From contig NZ_PBYA01000028.1 of NCBI RefSeq assembly GCF_002729955.1, forward strand, positions 1-64,000: a stretch of 64,000 nt of DNA, in the 5' to 3' direction. The notes beneath the pieces are model-generated. The model ran no database searches and was not told where the DNA came from. It saw only the letters and a program-made list of their open reading frames with translations. Below are positions 34,290 through 43,909 of the stretch, piece by piece. Position numbers and translations under genes: made by a program. Positions within the stretch are counted from its first letter, which is position 1. Every line of letters starts with the position of its first letter. This DNA is from Salinisphaera sp. (GTDB taxonomy: Bacteria > Pseudomonadota > Gammaproteobacteria > Nevskiales > Salinisphaeraceae).

Positions 34290-34961
34290 TCAGCCCGGCT
34301 CGGCCTGCTCGCCTTGCCGGCGCTCGATACCGCCGGGCCGGGCGCGGCTCACGGCAGCGGTGAAAGCACGCACCTTGTCGGCATCCTTGATACCCGGTGC
34401 GCTCTCGACCCCGCTGCTCACATCCACCGCATACGGCTGAAAACGCTGAATGGCTTCACCGACGTTGTCGGCATGCAGGCCACCGGCGATGATGATGGGC
34501 ATATCGGGCATCGCGGCCTCACGCTGCCAGTCAAAGGTCTTGCCGCTGCCACCGGCTGCACCGGCACGGTTGGCGTCGAGCAACAGCCCCTGCGCATCGT
34601 GATAATAATCGGCCCAGGCCCTCGGCTCGACGTTTTCTTCGCCCATCGGCACGCTCTTGAGGAACGGCCAGGCGAAACGCCGACAGAACTCCGCCGTCTC
34701 GCGACCATGAAACTGGAGCGCGTCCGGACGCAGCTCGTCGAGCACGGTTTGCACCGCAGCGGGCGCCGGTTCGAGAAACAGCGCCACCCTCGCCACGAAC
34801 GGCGGCAGCCGGCGGCTTATTTCACAGGCGTGCTGAACGTCGATGGCCCGGGCGCTGGCTTCGTGAAAGACGAAACCGATCGCATCCGCGCCCGCATCCA
34901 CGCAGGCCAGCGCGTCTTCAAGGCGCGTGATGCCACAAATCTTGATGCGTACTCGTTTCAT
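34290..34961 (-). CDS. trpF: Phosphoribosylanthranilate isomerase
   Basis: 223-residue TIM barrel of tryptophan synthesis. The catalytic Cys is in IKICGITRLEDA and the general acid Asp in YAVDVSSGVESAPGIKD, which also binds phosphate; the conserved GGL lies between them. The C-terminal tail after the barrel is about 15 residues longer than usual. It sits between truA (44 bases upstream) and trpB (65 bases downstream). Confidence 0.95.
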   Translation of the reverse strand: MKRVRIKICGITRLEDALACVDAGADAIGFVFHEASARAIDVQHACEISRRLPPFVARVALFLEPAPAAVQTVLDELRPDALQFHGRETAEFCRRFAWPFLKSVPMGEENVEPRAWADYYHDAQGLLLDANRAGAAGGSGKTFDWQREAAMPDMPIIIAGGLHADNVGEAIQRFQPYAVDVSSGVESAPGIKDADKVRAFTAAVSRARPGGIERRQGEQAEPG

Positions 34962-35005
34962 AGCCGTCGCGATGGCGAATGACCCGTGTTTGCCAATACG
35001 ACAGT

Positions 35006-35821
35006 TTACCAGCCGTCGTCATCCAGCGCCGGGGCGGGCAGCTCGAATTCCGGCGGATAGTACACACGACGCAGCGAAAGACCCTGGGCGGGTGCGGTCA
35101 TGCCGGCACGGCGTCGGTCGCCTTCGGCCAGCAACTGGGCTATCCATTCGCTGTCGTACTGGCCGCGCCCGATCGGCAACAGGCTGCCCACGATATTGCG
35201 CACCATATGATGCAGAAAGGCGTTGGCGTGGACTTCCAGGCGCACCCAGTCCCCGCGGCGTACGACATCGCAACGGGTGAGTTCGCGCCACGGCGTCTTC
35301 GCCTGACAGGCCGCGGCTCGAAACGCGCTGAAGTCTTGATAACCGAGCAGATGCTGGGCCGCCTCGTGCATGGCGCCTTCATCGAGCCGGTGGTGGGAAT
35401 GATAGGCACGGTTGCGCCACAGCGCGCTCGGCGCGGTGCGATCCAGAATCCAGTAACGATACTCCCGTGCGATCGCGCCGAAACGCGCATGAAAATCGGT
35501 CGAGATCGGCATCACCCACTGCAGGGCGACATCGTCGGGCAAATAGCGATTGGTACCGAGCAGCCACGCCCGTTCGCTGCGCTGCACGTCGGTATCGAAA
35601 TGCACGATCTGGCCCTGGGCATGCACGCCTGTATCGGTACGCCCGCTGCAGACGGTACGAATCGGCGTCGCGGCCAGGCGCGACAGCGCGGCTTCGAGGG
35701 TGTCCTGAACGCTCGCCGTGTGCGGCTGACTCTGCCAACCGTGATAGGCCGAGCCATCGTATTCAACACAGGCTGCCCAGCGCACTAACGCGCCCTCCCG
35801 CAGACGCACATTGCGCGGCAT
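35006..35821 (-). CDS. truA: tRNA pseudouridine(38-40) synthase TruA
   Basis: 271 residues. Catalytic D63 is in the conserved SGRTDTGVHA loop; YDGSAYHGWQ and FLHHMVRNIVGSL are the other signature segments. It isomerises uridines 38-40 in the tRNA anticodon stem. truA next to fimV and trpF matches the Pseudomonas order. A fimV terminator lies upstream, so truA probably has its own promoter in 35822-35923, though none is obvious. Confidence 0.96.
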   Translation of the reverse strand: MPRNVRLREGALVRWAACVEYDGSAYHGWQSQPHTASVQDTLEAALSRLAATPIRTVCSGRTDTGVHAQGQIVHFDTDVQRSERAWLLGTNRYLPDDVALQWVMPISTDFHARFGAIAREYRYWILDRTAPSALWRNRAYHSHHRLDEGAMHEAAQHLLGYQDFSAFRAAACQAKTPWRELTRCDVVRRGDWVRLEVHANAFLHHMVRNIVGSLLPIGRGQYDSEWIAQLLAEGDRRRAGMTAPAQGLSLRRVYYPPEFELPAPALDDDGW

Positions 35822-35923
35822 GAAAACACGGCGACGCCCGACGGCGCGGCCGCGGTGTGCGGTTCGATGAAGGACATCCGCATAGGATTCGGACGGCTAG
35901 GGTCTGCCGTGGGTACGTCGAGT

Positions 35924-35995
35924 AAAGAAAAACGCCGGCGGCCAGGCCTGTTCAGGCTCGGCCGGCATGCCGGCCGCCGGCAGTATGAACAGGCC
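35924..35995 (-). terminator. Terminator complex after fimV
   Basis: On the minus strand, directly after the fimV stop, GCCGGCGGCC (35981-35972) can pair with GGCCGCCGGC (35943-35934), followed by GUUUUUCUUU. A competing stem uses GGCCTGTTCA at 35945-35954 with TGAACAGGCC at 35986-35995, enclosing a 16-base palindrome (35960-35975). Overall a strong intrinsic end with mutually exclusive folds. Confidence 0.72.
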
Positions 35996-38608
35996 CTAGA
36001 GCTTGTTCAACAACTCGGTCGCGGTCGCGCGCTGCGTTTCATCGCCCTCTTTCTGCACGTCTTCGAGCAGTTCGCGCGCCGCGGTGTTGTCTTCCATCTC
36101 GATATACATGCGCGCAAGATCGAGACGGATTTCGACCGGATCGGTATCACCGTCCTCGCCGTTCTCGTTATCGCTGCCGTCGTCGAGGTCGAAGCCGTCG
36201 GTATCGATGGTCTGGATCGATTTGGGCTCGGGCTTGGGCGCCGACTCGCGCGGACTGTCCAGATCGAACGTCAGGCCCGGCTCGTCGCCCTGATCGTGCT
36301 CGCGCTCGTCACCGCCTTCGATCTTCTGGTCTTCCCACTCGAAGCCATCCATATCGGCCGCCGTGTCGCGGCGACCCTGGCCTTGCGCCGCGGCATCCTC
36401 GCCACGAGCAGAGGGCGTCGGGGCGGGGTCGACGTCGTCGCTCGACTCGTCGATGCTGAAAAAACGCTCGGCCGCGGCGTCGTCTTCTTCCGGCACCGGC
36501 GGCAGTTCGTCGTCGAGGCCGCTGTCGTTGCTCGACATGAAGCTGTCGTACAGCGCATCGGCCGACTCGGCGTCCGGCTGGGCCGACCCGTCTTCCTCGG
36601 CGGGTGTCGCAGCGGGGCTATCGCCTTCCAGGCCGAGCGCGAAACGCGGATCCTGCGGGCGTAGAACCCGACCCATGGAGGCAACGCCGGCCCAGCGCAC
36701 ACCGTTGTCGCTGAGCGCCGTGCCGAAACGCTCGATGTTGGCCATGAAAGCCTGATCGTCGCCGGTGAGATAGTCCAGCTCGAGCCGCTTGTCCTGCAAC
36801 GCACTGTCGTTGGGATGCTCTTTCAGCCCGGCTTCAAGGGTTTCGCGTGCTTGGTCGAACTCGCCGGCCTTGATCTGGGTCTCGGCGCGTTCAATGCGCT
36901 GCGACGGCCGGCCCGTATCCGGCGCCGGGGCGATATGCGCCTGGCGCGGCTCGCCCGCCGCCGGCAGCGGCTCGTCAACGGTCGGTTCGGCCGCATGCCC
37001 ACCTTCGGCCTCGAAATGCAGCGGCACCGGCTTGTACTGCCGGCGTCGACGCCAGGCCAGAAGCAGCCCCACGAGGCCCAGCCCCCCGGCAAACAACAAC
37101 AGGTTGCGCGGACGCAGCAGGCCGTCGGTGCCGGATGCCCCGACGACATCCGTATCCGACGACGGCAGCGGCCGGTAGTCGCCCCCTTCGCTCGCGTTGA
37201 CATCGTCACCATCGACCGCAACGGCCGAAGACGAGTCGACGCCGTCGTTTTCGCTATCGGTCGTCAGCGCGGGTTCGGCGGTGTTGCCGGTCAGCGTATC
37301 CGGTGATTCAGCAGGCGACGTCGTGCCTGGGGCAGTCGGCTCGGCGGTGTCCGCAACCGCCGTATCATTGTCGACCGCTGCCGTATTGCCTGCGTCATCG
37401 ACCGGCGAGCCTGTGCTCGTGGTCGCATCGACCTCGCCGACCGAGCCTGTCGAGGGCGCAACGGAATCGGGTGTGGCCCCACCTTCGGCAACCATCGGAT
37501 CGGCCTCACCCGGATCGGCCTCGCCCTGGCCGGCTTCGCCGACCTCGGTGGTGGCGGGTGTGGCCGGGCCGGTTTCGTTGCCGGCGCTGTCGAAATCGGG
37601 CATGGCCAGCCGGCCGAAACCGGCCGTACCGACCTCGCCCCGACCATCGATACGCGACGGTTCCAGACGCAAACGCGCATCGGTGGTCGCCGAGGAGACA
37701 TCGGCCGTGGGACCGGCGCGATCGACCGCGGTCGCGGCATCGGCCTGGGCCAGGCGCTCCATTGCCTCGGCCTGCTGCTGGCGCACGACCGCGCGTGCCT
37801 CGCCGTTTTCTATGGCACGAATACGTTCGACCGGCGGTACAGAGAGCATCGCGCCGCGTAGCAGGATGTTCATGTTGTCGCTGAACGCCTGTGGGTTGTT
37901 GCGATAGATCGCGACCTGCATCTGGTCCAGCGTGGTACCGGGCCGACGCAGATCAGCCGCGATACGCGACAGCGTTTCGCCGGCCTGTACCGGACCATAG
38001 CGATCGGGCACGGGCTCGGCTGCGCTGGTGCTCGACGCAGTGCCGGCCGCCGGGCCTGCGTTTGCCGGCGAGCGTGCCGGTGTCGGCTGTTGCGACGCCC
38101 GCGGCCGCGGGTTTGCAGCGCCGGGCTGCGGCGCGCTCGCCTCGGTCTGTGGTTGGACCTGGGTCCCGGCCTGAGTCCCGGCCGGGGCCTGGCCGGGCGG
38201 ATCGAGCAGGACCGTGTATTCGCGCAGGGCGCGGCCGCTGCCGGTATCGGCCTCGATGAGAAAACGCAGGAACGGTTCCTGAACCGGCGCATCGGTGGTC
38301 AGGCGCAACAGCACCTGACTGTCCTCATTACCCGGCGCGGCCACGATACGGATACGATCCGCCAGGCTTGTACGCTGGATTCCGAAACGCCGGAACATGT
38401 CGGCGCTGGCCATATCGACCTGCAGCGCCGTCTTTTCTTCGGGCGTGAGCGCCACGAGATTGATCGTGGCGTTCAGCGGTTCGTTAAGCGCCGAATGCAC
38501 GCGAATGGTCCCGAACCCAAGCGCGGATGCCACGCCCGCGTTCCCCAACAAGGCGGCCACGGCTGCAGTCTGCAGCCCGCGCCTCAAACACGATTTTGAA
38601 TCGACCAC
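35996..38608 (-). CDS. fimV: FimV/HubP-type polar motility scaffold
   Basis: 870 residues. Signal peptide (about 1-29), FimV N-terminal domain (about 30-140), a LysM peptidoglycan-binding domain (about 204-259), a very acidic Thr/Ala/Asp-rich linker, one membrane segment (about 502-519) followed by a basic stop-transfer, then a cytoplasmic region with TPR helices and the C-terminal FimV helix pair (VEIRLDLARMYIEMEDNTAARELL). FimV organises the cell pole and activates type IV pilus assembly. GTG at 38608 gives a normal signal peptide and has AGG nearby; the ATG at 38650 lies in the centre of a 14-base palindrome without a ribosome site. Confidence 0.93.
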   Translation of the reverse strand: MVDSKSCLRRGLQTAAVAALLGNAGVASALGFGTIRVHSALNEPLNATINLVALTPEEKTALQVDMASADMFRRFGIQRTSLADRIRIVAAPGNEDSQVLLRLTTDAPVQEPFLRFLIEADTGSGRALREYTVLLDPPGQAPAGTQAGTQVQPQTEASAPQPGAANPRPRASQQPTPARSPANAGPAAGTASSTSAAEPVPDRYGPVQAGETLSRIAADLRRPGTTLDQMQVAIYRNNPQAFSDNMNILLRGAMLSVPPVERIRAIENGEARAVVRQQQAEAMERLAQADAATAVDRAGPTADVSSATTDARLRLEPSRIDGRGEVGTAGFGRLAMPDFDSAGNETGPATPATTEVGEAGQGEADPGEADPMVAEGGATPDSVAPSTGSVGEVDATTSTGSPVDDAGNTAAVDNDTAVADTAEPTAPGTTSPAESPDTLTGNTAEPALTTDSENDGVDSSSAVAVDGDDVNASEGGDYRPLPSSDTDVVGASGTDGLLRPRNLLLFAGGLGLVGLLLAWRRRRQYKPVPLHFEAEGGHAAEPTVDEPLPAAGEPRQAHIAPAPDTGRPSQRIERAETQIKAGEFDQARETLEAGLKEHPNDSALQDKRLELDYLTGDDQAFMANIERFGTALSDNGVRWAGVASMGRVLRPQDPRFALGLEGDSPAATPAEEDGSAQPDAESADALYDSFMSSNDSGLDDELPPVPEEDDAAAERFFSIDESSDDVDPAPTPSARGEDAAAQGQGRRDTAADMDGFEWEDQKIEGGDEREHDQGDEPGLTFDLDSPRESAPKPEPKSIQTIDTDGFDLDDGSDNENGEDGDTDPVEIRLDLARMYIEMEDNTAARELLEDVQKEGDETQRATATELLNKL

Positions 38609-38665
38609 GGCGCCTGCGTATCCCCCTGAATCCGACCCTCGTCTTCGCATGCGAAGCTCAAGGGC

Positions 38666-38700
38666 CGACGCGCCTGGCAGCCTGCCGGCCCGGCGCGTCG
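38666..38700 (-). terminator. Hairpin between the ASD-like gene and fimV
   Basis: CGACGCGCC (38666-38674) and GGCGCGTCG (38692-38700) pair perfectly, starting seven bases after the ASD-like stop codon. No U-run follows. Probably a Rho-assisted end or mRNA-stabilising stem. Confidence 0.45.
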
Positions 38701-38707
38701 TAGATGT

Positions 38708-39733
38708 CTATATGTATTCTTCGATCAGTCTCTCGGCGATCTGCACACTATTGAGCGCAGCGCCCCTGCGTACGTTATCGGCCACGACCCAGAAATTTAG
38801 ACCATTTTCACATGAAATGTCTTCTCGGATACGCGAAACGAACACCTCGTCCTGGTTCGCGGCATCGGTCACGGCGCTTGCATAGCCGCCGGCTTCCGGC
38901 GTATCGACAACCGTTAGGCCCGGCGCATCCGCCAGCAGCCGGCATGCCTGCACGGCCGATAGCTTGTCGCGCGTTTCCAGGTGTATGGCTTCGGAATGGC
39001 CGAAAAACACCGGCACCTGTACCGCGGTCGGATTGATCTGCATGCCGGGCGCATCGAGAATTCGCCGCGTTTCGCCGACCAGTGCCATCTCCTCGCGGGT
39101 ATAGCCGTTGTCTTCAAGCGTATCGATCTGGGCCAGAACGTTGAACGCGATCTGCTTGGTGTACACCGCGGGCGTCTTGATCGCCTGAGCGTTGAGAAGC
39201 CGCGCGCTCTGATCGGCCAGTTCGCGCAGACCCGTCGCCCCGGAGCCGGATACGGCCTGATACGTAGTCACGTTGACGCGCCGAACCTCGGCTACCTCGT
39301 GAATCGGTTTGAGTGCCATCGCCATCTGAATGCTCGGCCCGCCCGGACTGGCCACGATCCCGCGCCTGCAATAGCCGGCAAGCGCCTGCGGGTTCACCTC
39401 GGGCACGATCAGCGGCACGTCTTCGGCGTCACGAAAATGCGCACTGCTGTCGACGACCACGCAGCCCGCAGCCGCCGCCGCGGGCGCAAACTGCCGCGAG
39501 ACGGCATCCCCCGCTGCGAACAGCGCTAACTGCACCCGCGAGAAGTCGAAATCGGCCACGTTCGCCACCGATACGCTCTTGTCGCGAAAGCGCGCCCGCT
39601 TGCCGGCCGAACGTTTGCTGGCCAGCGCAAAGATACGCCCGACCGGAAACTCGCGCTCCTCGAGGATTTCGAGCATGACCTCGCCAACCGTGCCGGTCGC
39701 ACCGACCACGGCCACATCATATGTCTTGGTCAT
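38708..39733 (-). CDS. Aspartate-semialdehyde dehydrogenase-like protein lacking the catalytic cysteine
   Basis: 341 residues with the complete ASD architecture: NADP loop VVGATGTVGE, the ASKRSAGK segment, SSAHFR and VPEVNP of the first domain, then the dimerisation domain. In active enzymes the catalytic Cys lies in an ASPNCSTIQM-like motif; here it reads ASPGGPSIQM, so the Cys position is G132. The substrate-binding Arg that precedes PVxxGHSEA is Q239. The catalytic Gln (Q159, TYQAVSG) and His (H246) remain. It is therefore unlikely to make aspartate semialdehyde and resembles the Usg-1 class in this respect. The ATG at 39733 has AGGGGC upstream; a TTG 15 bases earlier is in frame. It lies where P. 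aeruginosa has asd plus PA3116. Confidence 0.9.
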   Translation of the reverse strand: MTKTYDVAVVGATGTVGEVMLEILEEREFPVGRIFALASKRSAGKRARFRDKSVSVANVADFDFSRVQLALFAAGDAVSRQFAPAAAAAGCVVVDSSAHFRDAEDVPLIVPEVNPQALAGYCRRGIVASPGGPSIQMAMALKPIHEVAEVRRVNVTTYQAVSGSGATGLRELADQSARLLNAQAIKTPAVYTKQIAFNVLAQIDTLEDNGYTREEMALVGETRRILDAPGMQINPTAVQVPVFFGHSEAIHLETRDKLSAVQACRLLADAPGLTVVDTPEAGGYASAVTDAANQDEVFVSRIREDISCENGLNFWVVADNVRRGAALNSVQIAERLIEEYI

Positions 39734-39777
39734 TGCGCCCCTGATCAATGGCCGGTTTATTCCGCTGCACGCGCTGT

Positions 39778-40854
39778 TCAGCGCAGCATATCGACGATGG
39801 CGCCCCCGATCTCCTGGGTACTCGCCATCTGCGTTTCATCGTCCATGATGTCGCGCGTACGCAGGCCGCGATCCAGCGCATAGCCCACCGCGTTTTCCAC
39901 CTTGTCGGCGAGATCGCCCCGGTCCAGCGAGTAGCGCAGCATCATCGCCACCGACAGGATCGTGGCCAACGGATTGGCCACGCCCTGGCCGGCGATATCG
40001 GGCGCGCTGCCGTGGACCGGTTCGTACAGACCCTTGCCGTTGATATCCATCGACGCCGACGGCAGCATGCCGATCGAGCCGGTAAGCATCGCCGCCGCGT
40101 CCGAGAGCACGTCGCCGAACAGATTGCCGGTCACAAGCGTGTCGAACTGCTTGGGCGCCCGCACCAGCTGCATGGCGGCGTTGTCGACGTACATATGTGT
40201 GAGTTCCACGTCCTGATACTCGGCATGCAGCTCGTTCATCACGTCCCGCCACAGCTGGGAGACGTCGAGCACATTGGCCTTGTCGACGCTGCACAGCCGG
40301 CCGCCGCGCGCGCGGGCGATATCGAAGGCGGTGCGACCGATACGACGGATTTCGTCCTCGTCGTAGCGCATGGTATTGAACGCTTCGCGCTTGCCGTTGG
40401 CGTTCATGTGCCGACCCGCAGGCTTGCCGAAGTAGATGCCGCCGGTCAGCTCGCGCACGATCATGATGTCCAGGCCCGAGACGATATCCCGCTTGAGCGC
40501 CGATACGTGTGCAAGCTGCGGGTACAGAATCGCCGGGCGCAGATTCGCGAACAGCCCCAGCTCGCTGCGCAGTCGCAGCAGGCCGGATTCGGGCCGGTTC
40601 TCGCGCGGCTCGTCGTCCCATTTCGGGCCGCCGATCGCGCCGAACAGAATGGCGTCGGCCTCGCGCGCCGCGGCCAGCGAAGACGCCGGCAACGGTTCAC
40701 CCTCGGCGTCGATCGCCGCGCCGCCTACAAGAGCTTCATCCAGCTCGATATCCAGGCCGTGGTCGCTGGCCAGCGTATCGAGCAGGCGCACGGCCTCCCG
40801 ACAGATTTCGGGGCCCACGCCATCGCCGGGCATCACGAGAATTCTTGCTGTCAT
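39778..40854 (-). CDS. leuB: 3-isopropylmalate dehydrogenase
   Basis: 358-residue NAD enzyme of leucine synthesis. It opens with the family motif [10 protein letters not shown], has the substrate arginines in the [18 protein letters not shown] segment, the catalytic Tyr in the ERTPQ-equivalent region ELTGGIYFG, Lys in VDKANVL, and metal-binding Asp in [10 protein letters not shown]. It follows leuD by 51 bases; the upstream AGGA is 12 bases from the ATG, a long spacing. Confidence 0.96.
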   Translation of the reverse strand: MTARILVMPGDGVGPEICREAVRLLDTLASDHGLDIELDEALVGGAAIDAEGEPLPASSLAAAREADAILFGAIGGPKWDDEPRENRPESGLLRLRSELGLFANLRPAILYPQLAHVSALKRDIVSGLDIMIVRELTGGIYFGKPAGRHMNANGKREAFNTMRYDEDEIRRIGRTAFDIARARGGRLCSVDKANVLDVSQLWRDVMNELHAEYQDVELTHMYVDNAAMQLVRAPKQFDTLVTGNLFGDVLSDAAAMLTGSIGMLPSASMDINGKGLYEPVHGSAPDIAGQGVANPLATILSVAMMLRYSLDRGDLADKVENAVGYALDRGLRTRDIMDDETQMASTQEIGGAIVDMLR

Positions 40855-40905
40855 GGAATGATCTGTCCTTTTACCGAATACGCGGGCAAGCGAAACGCAA
40901 TGGGC

Positions 40906-41550
40906 CTACAGGTCGCGGAACAGCCAAGGCTTTTCCTGTGCACGCCGGGCCTCGAACGCACGGATCTCATCGGCATGCTGCAATGTCAGGCCGATGTCGT
41001 CCAGACCGGCGAGCATGTTCTTGCGCCGATAAGCGTCGATATCGAAATCGTAGATGTCGCCGGCCGCCGTCACGATCTGCTGCTGGTGCAGGTCCACCTT
41101 GGCCGTCATGCCCGAGTTCGACTCGGCCTCCGCGAACAAAGCGTCAACCATTTCTTCTTTCAAGGCAATGGGTAACACGCCATTCTTGAAGCAATTGTTA
41201 TAGAAGATATCGGCAAAGCTCGGCGCGATCACGCAGCGAATACCGAAATCCGCCAGCGCCCAGACCGCGTGCTCACGTGAAGAACCACAGCCAAAGTTCT
41301 CTCGTGCAAGCAGAATACTCGCCTGCCGATACGGCTCTTTGTTGAGGATGAAGTCCGGGTTCTCGCGCCGGCTGGTGATATCGGTTTCCAGCCCGCCCTG
41401 GTCGAGATAACGCCAGTCGTCGAACAGATGCGGACCGAAGCCGGTACGACGAATCGACTTGAGAAACTGCTTCGGGATGATGGCGTCGGTATCGACATTG
41501 GCGCGGTCCAGGGGCGCCACCAATCCTTCGTGAATCGTGAATTCTTGCAT
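40906..41550 (-). CDS. leuD: 3-isopropylmalate dehydratase small subunit
   Basis: 214 residues forming the swivel domain of isopropylmalate isomerase. Typical motifs are [14 protein letters not shown], the [10 protein letters not shown] loop and the [11 protein letters not shown] segment. It works with LeuC. The ATG at 41550 gives the standard N-terminus MQEFTIHEG; a longer open frame upstream has no family similarity. It is separated from leuC by a methyltransferase gene, as in P. aeruginosa. Confidence 0.96.
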   Translation of the reverse strand: MQEFTIHEGLVAPLDRANVDTDAIIPKQFLKSIRRTGFGPHLFDDWRYLDQGGLETDITSRRENPDFILNKEPYRQASILLARENFGCGSSREHAVWALADFGIRCVIAPSFADIFYNNCFKNGVLPIALKEEMVDALFAEAESNSGMTAKVDLHQQQIVTAAGDIYDFDIDAYRRKNMLAGLDDIGLTLQHADEIRAFEARRAQEKPWLFRDL

Positions 41551-41596
41551 GATGATATCTTCGTTACTTAGAAATCGGTTGAAGTATCGAAACGGT

Positions 41597-42397
41597 TCAG
41601 GCGGCCGCCCGGCGGGCATCGAAACGTAGCCGCACATACGGCACCGTCCAGCGTCCCTGGGCATCCCTCAGGCTGTCGATCAAACGTTCGCGCACCGAGG
41701 CGATATAGTCCGTTCGGGCCGAACCGGGCGCGAAGGCAGCCACGAACGGCCCGGCGAGCGTGGCAATCCAGCCGCTCACATCGCCCGGCAGCAGCGTCGG
41801 TCGTTCGAAACTGAACAGTGTCTCGACCGTGAACCCGGCCTGTTCCAGGCGCTCGCGATATTGCGCGTCGGTCGGGAAGTACCAGGGATCGATCGCGTCC
41901 GCATCCAGCCCCTGAGCCTGGGCTTGCTGACGAAGCGCATCGTGAACCGGCGCCACATTACCCGCCGCGCCGAACTCGCCCACGAATCGACCACCCGGCA
42001 GCAGCCGCTGGTAGACGCCATCGATCACCGCCTGCGGATCCTGTTTCATCCAATGCAGGGCCGCATTGGAGAAAACCGCGTTGAAGCGGCCCGGGATTTG
42101 GCTACACTCGGCGAGTTCGTGACCGTCCGCCACGATCGCATCGATACCGCGCTCTCGCGCTGCCGCGACCAGCTCGGCGCTGGCATCGACGCCGAGTACG
42201 TCGGCGCCGCGCGCTGCAATGGCCTGGCTCAGCACGCCGTCGCCACAGCCCAGGTCCAGAACGCGCTCGCCCGGTCGCGCCGCGAGCTGCTCGACCACCG
42301 GCATGGCCAGATCCGCTACGAAGCGTGCATTGCTGGCGTAGTCCTGCGCGTTCCAGCCATGATCGGCTTCGCCGTCTCGACACACGGCCGTACTCAT
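41597..42397 (-). CDS. Class I SAM-dependent methyltransferase within the leu operon
   Basis: 266 residues. The SAM site is [16 protein letters not shown] with acidic VLGVDAS after it, and [14 protein letters not shown] is the post-I motif. The overall layout (HWM motif, C-terminal FDARR) resembles the Tam trans-aconitate methyltransferase family. Its ATG overlaps the leuC stop as ATGA and it is followed by leuD after 46 bases. P. aeruginosa has an unassigned gene in the same region of its leu operon (PA3119). Yeast Tmt1, of this family, methylates 3-isopropylmalate, so an accidental or protective methylation of a leucine intermediate is a reasonable inference, not a demonstrated role. Confidence 0.85.
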   Translation of the reverse strand: MSTAVCRDGEADHGWNAQDYASNARFVADLAMPVVEQLAARPGERVLDLGCGDGVLSQAIAARGADVLGVDASAELVAAARERGIDAIVADGHELAECSQIPGRFNAVFSNAALHWMKQDPQAVIDGVYQRLLPGGRFVGEFGAAGNVAPVHDALRQQAQAQGLDADAIDPWYFPTDAQYRERLEQAGFTVETLFSFERPTLLPGDVSGWIATLAGPFVAAFAPGSARTDYIASVRERLIDSLRDAQGRWTVPYVRLRFDARRAAA

Positions 42398-43803
42398 TGC
42401 TCGATGGCCAGTTCGCGGATATCGACGAAATGCCCGTGCACCGCGGCGGCCGCGGCCATTGCGGGACTCACCAGGTGGGTACGCCCGCCCTTGCCCTGGC
42501 GACCTTCGAAGTTGCGATTGGATGTAGATGCACAGCGTTCGCCGGGCAGCAGGTTGTCGTCGTTCATGCCCAGGCACATCGAACAGCCGGCATCCCGCCA
42601 TTCAAATCCGGCGGATTTGAAGATCACGTCCAGGCCTTCCTTTTCGGCCTGCTGTTTCACCAACCCGGAACCCGGCACCACCATCGCCAGCTCGATGTTC
42701 GGGGCAATCCGGCGGCCCTTGAGGTATTCGGCGGCCACGCGCAGGTCTTCGATACGCGCGTTCGTGCATGAACCCAGGAATATCTTGTCGAGCATGATTT
42801 CGGTGATCGGCACGCCCGGGGTGAGATCCATGTACTGCAGCGCCGCGCGCCAGCTTTCGGCCTGCGTTTCGTTGACGGCGTTGGCCGGGGACGGCACCCG
42901 ATCGGTGACCGGGCCCACCATTTCCGGCGAGGTGCCCCAGGTGACCTGCGGCGCGATCTCGGCCGCATCCAGGACCACGACCTGGTCATACTCGGCATCC
43001 TCGTCGGATACCAGCGTGCGCCAGTACTGTTCGGCCTGCTCCCACTCTTCACCGCGCGGTGCGTAGGTGCGACCGCGCATATATTCGATGGTGGTGTCGT
43101 CCACCGCCACCATGCCGGCACGGGCGCCGGCCTCGATCGACATGTTGCAGATGGTCATCCGACCTTCCATCGACAGGGCACGCACGGCTTCACCGCCATA
43201 CTCGATCACATAGCCGGTACCGCCGGCGGTGCCGATCTTGCCGATGATCGCGAGCATGATGTCCTTGGCGGAAATACCGGGGGCAACCTGCCCATCCACG
43301 CGAACCAGCATCGTTTTCGAGCGGGCTTGGGGCAGTGTCTGGGTGGCCAGCACGTGCTCGACCTCCGAGGTGCCGATACCAAAGGCCAGCGCGCCGAAGG
43401 CGCCGTGCGTGGCGGTATGCGAGTCACCGCAGACGATGGTCATCCCCGGCTGCGTCGCGCCCTGCTCCGGGCCGATGATATGCACGATGCCCTGGCGCGG
43501 ATCGCCCAGGCCGAACAGGCGAATGCCGTGCTCATTGCAGTTCCTGAGCAGTGCATCCACCTGGGCACGCGAAATGGTATCGGCAATACCGCCATCGCGG
43601 TTGACGGTCGGTACGTTGTGATCGGGCACGGCAAGATTGGCATTCACGCGCCAGACCGGGCGATCGGCCAGGGCCAGCCCTTCGAAAGCCTGGGGCGAGG
43701 TGACTTCGTGCACCATGTGACGGTCGATATACAGCAAGCCATTGCCGTCTTCTTCGCGAACCAGGTGTTCGTTGAACAGTTTTTCGTAAAGCGTCTGTGC
43801 CAT
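42394..43803 (-). CDS. leuC: 3-isopropylmalate dehydratase large subunit
   Basis: 469-residue aconitase-fold subunit carrying the [4Fe-4S] cluster. Cluster cysteines are in [12 protein letters not shown] and [10 protein letters not shown]; the substrate-binding [27 protein letters not shown] and [16 protein letters not shown] segments are intact. It isomerises 2- to 3-isopropylmalate with LeuD. GGAG precedes the ATG. First gene of the minus-strand leu operon, divergent from a LysR regulator. Confidence 0.97.
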   Translation of the reverse strand: MAQTLYEKLFNEHLVREEDGNGLLYIDRHMVHEVTSPQAFEGLALADRPVWRVNANLAVPDHNVPTVNRDGGIADTISRAQVDALLRNCNEHGIRLFGLGDPRQGIVHIIGPEQGATQPGMTIVCGDSHTATHGAFGALAFGIGTSEVEHVLATQTLPQARSKTMLVRVDGQVAPGISAKDIMLAIIGKIGTAGGTGYVIEYGGEAVRALSMEGRMTICNMSIEAGARAGMVAVDDTTIEYMRGRTYAPRGEEWEQAEQYWRTLVSDEDAEYDQVVVLDAAEIAPQVTWGTSPEMVGPVTDRVPSPANAVNETQAESWRAALQYMDLTPGVPITEIMLDKIFLGSCTNARIEDLRVAAEYLKGRRIAPNIELAMVVPGSGLVKQQAEKEGLDVIFKSAGFEWRDAGCSMCLGMNDDNLLPGERCASTSNRNFEGRQGKGGRTHLVSPAMAAAAAVHGHFVDIRELAIEQ

Positions 43804-43909
43804 GACCGGCTCCGTATCAGTGGATGGCGTACAGCCTAAGCGCCGCCCATGAATTACTCAAATGAATCTTTCGGATATAATCGATTACCTTTAGGCAAGG
43901 GCGACCTTC
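43804..43909. promoter_or_regulatory. Divergent leuC / lysR promoter region
   Basis: The 106-base gap holds a perfect -10 element TATAAT at 43876-43881 reading toward the LysR gene, with no good -35 at the usual spacing, as expected for an activator-dependent promoter. The segment 43855-43895 is unusually AT-rich for this genome and is the likely LysR-binding and leuC promoter region. No leucine leader peptide or attenuator stem is visible. Confidence 0.55.

Noticed and set aside
39748-41175. 475-codon plus-strand frame opposite leuB and leuD
   Set aside because: Mirror frame of conserved leucine genes with low-complexity His/Arg-rich translation.
42398-42601. N-terminal extension of the leu-operon methyltransferase into leuC
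   Set aside because: It overlaps leuC by more than 200 bases with Arg-rich sequence; the ATGA overlap start at 42397 is the natural one.
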